Source of the DNA: Latrodectus hesperus
Lineage: Eukaryota > Arthropoda > Arachnida > Araneae > Theridiidae
Direction: 5' to 3'
DNA: 64,000 bases
Assembly (NCBI GenBank): GCA_037975125.1
Contig: CM075851.1
Span: forward strand, 74,689,487 to 74,753,486
Shown here in pieces: positions 48,216 to 64,000 of the stretch. The number at the start of each line of letters is the position of its first letter. The stretch's first letter is position 1. The notes under the pieces were generated by a model, which was given only the letters and a program-made list of their open reading frames with translations, searched no databases and was not told the origin of the DNA. The position numbers and the translations under genes were made by a program.

Positions 48216-48899
48216 TTATACTCAGTTTATCAATATGTTTGTTTTTTTCACAAAGTAATTTAATTTTTTGTAGCCGAGAATTTAATTGTAATTTTTAACA
48301 ATCAGCTTTACAATGAATATATATTTTGACAGCTGATATAGAAAGGCATGTTTGTGAAAAGTTTGATAGATTGCTACTAGAAATTTTGCTGGTTCCTTAT
48401 TAAATATAATACGGCAACAGTGAAAATTTTGCAAATTTTATTCTTTTAGTATTGAAAAGTTTAAAATGCTATTTAAGTAAGGGACAGTTATCGAATGTGT
48501 ATGTAAAAAATGCAAGGACAGAACACCAGTGCTATAATTGATTTGCAAAATTTGCAAAATTTTGAACATGCAATCCTGATATTGAAAATGTACTGGATGT
48601 TCAGTGGAAACGGATGACGTCACAATGAAATCATTGATTGATAGAAGCAGGTAAGTATCAACTCGTTTGGTTACTGAGGAGTTAATTTTAACAAATTAGA
48701 TCGTTCATGATGATTAGAAATTCATTGGTTTAATTTCAAAACTCGACATATGGGATGCTCCTAGATAATGTCAGCCGTTATACAAGTTTAGTGTTTAAAA
48801 AAAGCTTTCATAACTTATATGAGATATAATACCATATCAACCCTACTCATAAAATCATTCACTTTCTAATTATTTTTACTCCAGCATCAATTAAATTTT

Positions 48900-49150
48900 T
48901 TGTGGAATCGAAAATCTTGCGGTCAGTCTCTGAGCAGCAACCATGGGTGTAATGGTCTAGAGAAAATTTCCACCTCCGTCAGATAAAACCAATATTGAGG
49001 GAGGGGATTCTCTGGTGGTGCCATCTATCGGAGGAATCTTAGAACAAAGACGTACTTTTACCTTTTTGGTGCTCTGATTAAACGAAAGATGCACCCTTCT
49101 GATTTAATTTCATAGCCGTCGCTTAACGAGCTACGCTTATCCGAGTGTCA
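48900..49150. other. mixed-composition patch with GCCATCTATCGG motif
   Basis: Contains GGTGGTGCCATCTATCGG and GGTGTAATGGTCTAGAG. No coding frame, inverted repeat or tRNA head was established. Possibly an unclassified short element. Confidence 0.3.
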
Positions 49151-49372
49151 TAAGTAAAAACAAGTATCAAATTATTAAAATTGAATTTTAGTCCTTTTAA
49201 AGTTTATGTAGTTATAAAAAATATTTTTAACTTTTAAGTATTTTTTTAATAAAATGTATGTAAGTATATATTTTATGTTAAAATTTATACTGAGAAAAAT
49301 TTATAATTTTAGAGACATGATATTTTGAAATCCATTAATTCCGATTCTGTATGGATGTTGATGTCTGTTATA

Positions 49373-50600
49373 CACTGAAGTGCCACTGAATTAGGGATAC
49401 CTATTTAATAACGAGTTGGACCTCTTCTGGCCTCGATAATGGCTGTCACACGACGAGGCATTGATTCAACAAGTATTTGGAAAAGTTCCACGGTAATGGC
49501 TTGCCAGATATCGACTAAAACTTTCCATAATTCAGTAAGGTCCATTGGTGCTTTGTGCCTTTCATGCCTTGTTCCAAAATATCTCAAATATGCTCAATAG
49601 GATTTATAGTCTGGGCTTCTAGGTGGCCAATATATGACAAAAAGTCAGAGGAATGCTTATCCAAGCAACCAGTAGCCAACTGGGACTTGTGAGAGGTACA
49701 GTTGTCTTGTTGGAAAACTCCATTACCATGCGGATAACAGAACAGCATAAACGGATGGAGGTGAACACCCAGCAACTCTACGTACAGAATTGCGTTGAGG
49801 GAGGTTGATACACGAACCAAAGATCCCATACAGTGGCACGAAAAAACACCCCAGACCATGATTGAGCCACCATGCCCTTGTACAGTTTTAACCTAGCAGG
49901 CGGAATCCATGTCTTCATGAGCCTGACGCCAAATTCTCAGCCTCCCGTCGGCGTTAAGTAGTCGGAATTATGACTCACCACTCCATTCTACTCGTTTCCA
50001 GTCCTCTACACTCCAGTCTCTGGACTCTCTTGCCCAGCCAAGACGTGCAGCCTGATAGCGAGCATTGAGCGATGGTACTCTCGTAGGTTGACGGCTCCCG
50101 AAACCCGTACGGTGAAGCGAGCGTTGCACAGTTTGCTTACTGACAGTACGACTGGCACCGTCATTCAACTGAGTGGTAATTTAAGCTAATGTTTGGCTTC
50201 GCTGGCTCCTTACAAGACGCATGAGCACTGTCTCTCACCACGCACTGTCAAGGCTAATTGTCCTTTGCAACTTGCCCGACCGCTAGTTTTTTTCCTACCA
50301 TCCATGTATTCTTGGTATATCCTTGACATTGTGGACCTTGAAAATCCTAGCTGCCTGACGATTTCGGATATTGAATGGCCCATCCGTCGCGCAACATACA
50401 ATTTGTCCGCTAGCTTCTAGCTCAAAAGCTTCTAAATGATGAAGTTTACCCATACTGGCAGTTCCAACATCTAAATCAGAACAACCACAGTACGCGCTAT
50501 ATATGTAGTTACCACAGCGCCCTCACTTGCATTTAAATGATGCGCAGCGCTACACAATTTGCATAGCCCTTGCTATTCATGATTCAGTGGCACTTCAGTG
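49373..50600 (-). mobile_element. Tc1-like DNA transposon with complete ends
   Basis: Both ends carry CACTGAAGTGCCACTGAAT (19 of 19 identical) as inverted repeats, flanked by TA on each side (49371-49372 and 50601-50602), the Tc1/mariner target duplication. Length 1228 bp, usual for the family. The single internal gene is on the minus strand and is broken, so the copy is non-autonomous but may still be recognised by a related transposase. It sits about 0.8 kb upstream of the P450 leader. Confidence 0.96.
49405..50401 (-). pseudogene. Tc1-like transposase, inactivated
   Basis: Right to left: a paired HTH (MGHSISEIVRQLGFSRSTMS; SKQTVQRSLHRTGFGSRQP), then KRVEWSGES where the family has WSDES, so the first catalytic Asp is Gly (codon 49977-49979), with a TAA stop two codons later (49968-49970). 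RLLNADGRLRIWR and GGSIMVWGVFS follow, then FQQDNCTSH with the second Asp kept, then NPIEHI with the Glu kept but the following Trp a stop. It ends RRVTAIIEARRGPTRY plus stop, the normal Tc1 C-terminus. At least three stops and one frameshift make it a pseudogene. Confidence 0.94.
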
Positions 50601-50602
50601 TA

Positions 50603-51386
50603 TTTATACTGATTGATTTCTAAACAAAAATAAATTAATAGAACGAGGCAATATTGCTTAGGACAAACTTAAAATTGTGTATAAGAAACTAGAGTTGTAT
50701 TTACCATTTGTTACATTTATATGTACCTCTGATTTCTGAAGAAAAAATAAACATTCTGAAAAAAAAAGTTGCTTTAAATGTATTTTAAATATGCTTTTAA
50801 TTCTACACCGATGTCTATTAGAGTAACATCGATCTCATTGGTATTTACTTATGATTCACAAGCAAAATGATGAATTATAAAGCAACGTTGTTTCAAGAGT
50901 ATTTTGAATTTGTGAATTTAATTCTGTATTAATGCCTGACATCATTATATTCATTTTTACTATTAAAGTGTTAAGCACAATAAATTCGAGAGAATGGTTT
51001 TGAAATAATTTAAATTATTGCTTTTTATTATTTATATAAATATCTCTAATGATATTTTATCTTATTATGTTATTTTTTATTTATAAAATGAAAGAAGTAT
51101 TTATGAAAATACTCTATATGTGCTTTTGATTCATGCATTGTAAAATTATGGCCCCATCATTGCCGTTCAGATTCTTGTATTCTTTTTACTCCTAAGCAAA
51201 AGAAGAAGGCAGTTGATATTTATTTTTATTTTCAAATAATTTTCTTATTGAATTAATTCTAAATTAAGATATGGATATTTGAATATAATACATTATTTTA
51301 TTTTTTAAAAAACTGTTTTTCTTGTATATTTTTTGGCTTAAAGATTTAATTATCTTTACTATAGCATTTCCATTTGTTTCTTTCAG
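50603..51386. other. AT-rich DNA upstream of the P450 first coding exon
   Basis: No coding content. At its right edge TTTGTTTCTTTCAG (51373-51386) is a strong 3' splice site, implying an untranslated first exon further upstream that I could not locate. No TATA box or initiator is assigned. Confidence 0.5.
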
Positions 51387-51448
51387 GTTCATTCATAATA
51401 TCGAGTTTTATACAACGCATTTTATTTTGCTTATCTCACTTGAAAATC

Positions 51449-63013
<11,565 letters not shown>

Positions 63014-64000
63014 GTTAGTTTGCAGTAATATTATCTTTTTAACACATTTAAATTTAATTAATTCAATATAAATTTACAAGTTAAAAATTTTCTATCATTC
63101 TTTTTGGAAAGTATAGAAACGCGTAATTCCAACCAGTTGCCACTATAATGTTACTAGTAGAATTGGGAGTTACTTCGCACTCAATGAATTTCAATTCAAA
63201 TTAGAGCAAATTTAAAACTATATCATATTTTACTCGCAAGAAATTCAAAACCTCTTAACATAATTGTGTTTATTCCCAATCTAAAATGCACAGTGTTATA
63301 TTTTACATGAATCCTGGAAAGCAAGTTAATTGAGAAAAAGGATAATTTAAAATAGTGAAAAAGGCGATGACATCAACTAATTTTGTTGCAGGAATATCAA
63401 CTTTGAATGATTTGATAATGATTATTCTCCGCTTCACCTATCGTAGAAATTCATTAATTTTTATCATTACTTCTAAATTGAAATAAAGGTAGATTGTTTT
63501 CTAGCTTGACACATAGTTTAATAATACGATACAAACTATGAGGATTTGAAATAAAGAAATTACTATGGTACTAAATAATATCAACAAATATTTACATAAT
63601 ATAAAACCAGTAAATGATAAGAAATAAATAACTTTTGCACGTGGAGGTCAAAACTCATTCAGTATTGATGAATTTCAGTTTAATTTATTTTTTATGTGTT
63701 ATAATTATTAAAGGAATTAAAAAATGGCAATTAATTTAATGATAATTTTATCAGTAGTTACTAAAATAAAATTGTAGTTCATTTTTTAATGACATATAAA
63801 GAAATTACAAAGTGAATTGCAAATACAATTCATAAAATGAGGGAGGAAAATCTTTGATTCCACATTCTTCCTTGTAAAATTATTGAAATTTTCACCTTAG
63901 AATACTATATTACCAAACATAATAATTTGGTCCAGTTTCTTATTTCTAAAAGTGAATTGATTGATTGCTGATTGAAAGCAGAATGATTTTATTTATTTTT
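63014..64000. other. P450 intron 5, beginning
   Basis: AT-rich with no sixth exon recognisable before the window ends. The gene therefore continues to the right. Confidence 0.7.

Larger units (their letters stand above)
47311..49372. other. intergenic DNA with two mixed-composition patches
   Basis: Mostly AT-rich and gene-free. Two patches stand out: 48061-48215 and 48900-49150. Open frame 48438-48623 has no domain. Confidence 0.5.

Noticed and set aside
63360..63480. Possible sixth P450 exon after TTTTGTTGCAG at about 63392
   Set aside because: The downstream translation does not match the P450 segment expected after helix C, and no suitable donor follows.

Overview
This 64 kb window is nuclear DNA of an arthropod, most probably a spider or related arachnid. 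It is strongly AT-rich and has long introns with GT/AG junctions, many dinucleotide microsatellites, and a dense layer of eukaryotic transposable elements (Ty3/gypsy, hAT, Tc1/mariner, non-LTR LINEs, tRNA-derived SINEs). The placement in arachnids is an inference from the style of the P450 and the transposon families; nothing in the sequence names a species. I found no bacterial-type genes, operons, rRNA, functional tRNA or CRISPR array.

Layout. 1-2.8 kb: AT-rich sequence with a LINE 3' tail and a (TA)n tract. 2.86-5.34 kb: a recent Ty3/gypsy insertion on the minus strand, with two 329-bp LTRs (3 differences) and a 6-bp target duplication; gag, protease and reverse transcriptase are deleted. 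5.5-5.7 kb: CA-rich satellite. 8.2-9.1 kb: mariner and Tc1 remnants. 13.0-13.6 kb: a tRNA-derived SINE and an unclassified repeat block. 18.5-19.4 kb: minus-strand LINE 3' end with RNase H. 19.4-28.9 kb: mostly featureless AT-rich DNA with two SINE-like copies. 28.9-37.9 kb: an older, decayed minus-strand Ty3/gypsy element (5' LTR, leader, gag, protease, RT, RNase H, integrase; no 3' LTR found) interrupted in pol by a 2385-bp hAT element with clear terminal inverted repeats and an 8-bp target duplication. 37.9-45.4 kb: AT-rich, two unusual hairpins. 45.66-47.01 kb: an intact 450-codon transposase of the IS630/Tc1/mariner superfamily with a DD82E triad, the only complete open transposase here. 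49.37-50.60 kb: a Tc1-like element with near-perfect ends but a dead transposase.

51.45 kb to the right edge: the 5' half of one host gene, a CYP3-clan cytochrome P450 on the plus strand. Five coding exons give 159 codons in uninterrupted phase, from the N-terminal membrane anchor to the helix C WxxxR motif; the rest lies beyond the window. Its introns carry (TA)n tracts close to splice donors, a LINE reverse-transcriptase fragment, a Tc1 remnant and a second LINE 3' fragment.

The window is thus one host gene plus a stratified transposon record: old LINE, mariner and Tc1 relics, a mid-age gypsy with a hAT nested in it, a young deleted gypsy insertion, and a still-open DD82E transposase.
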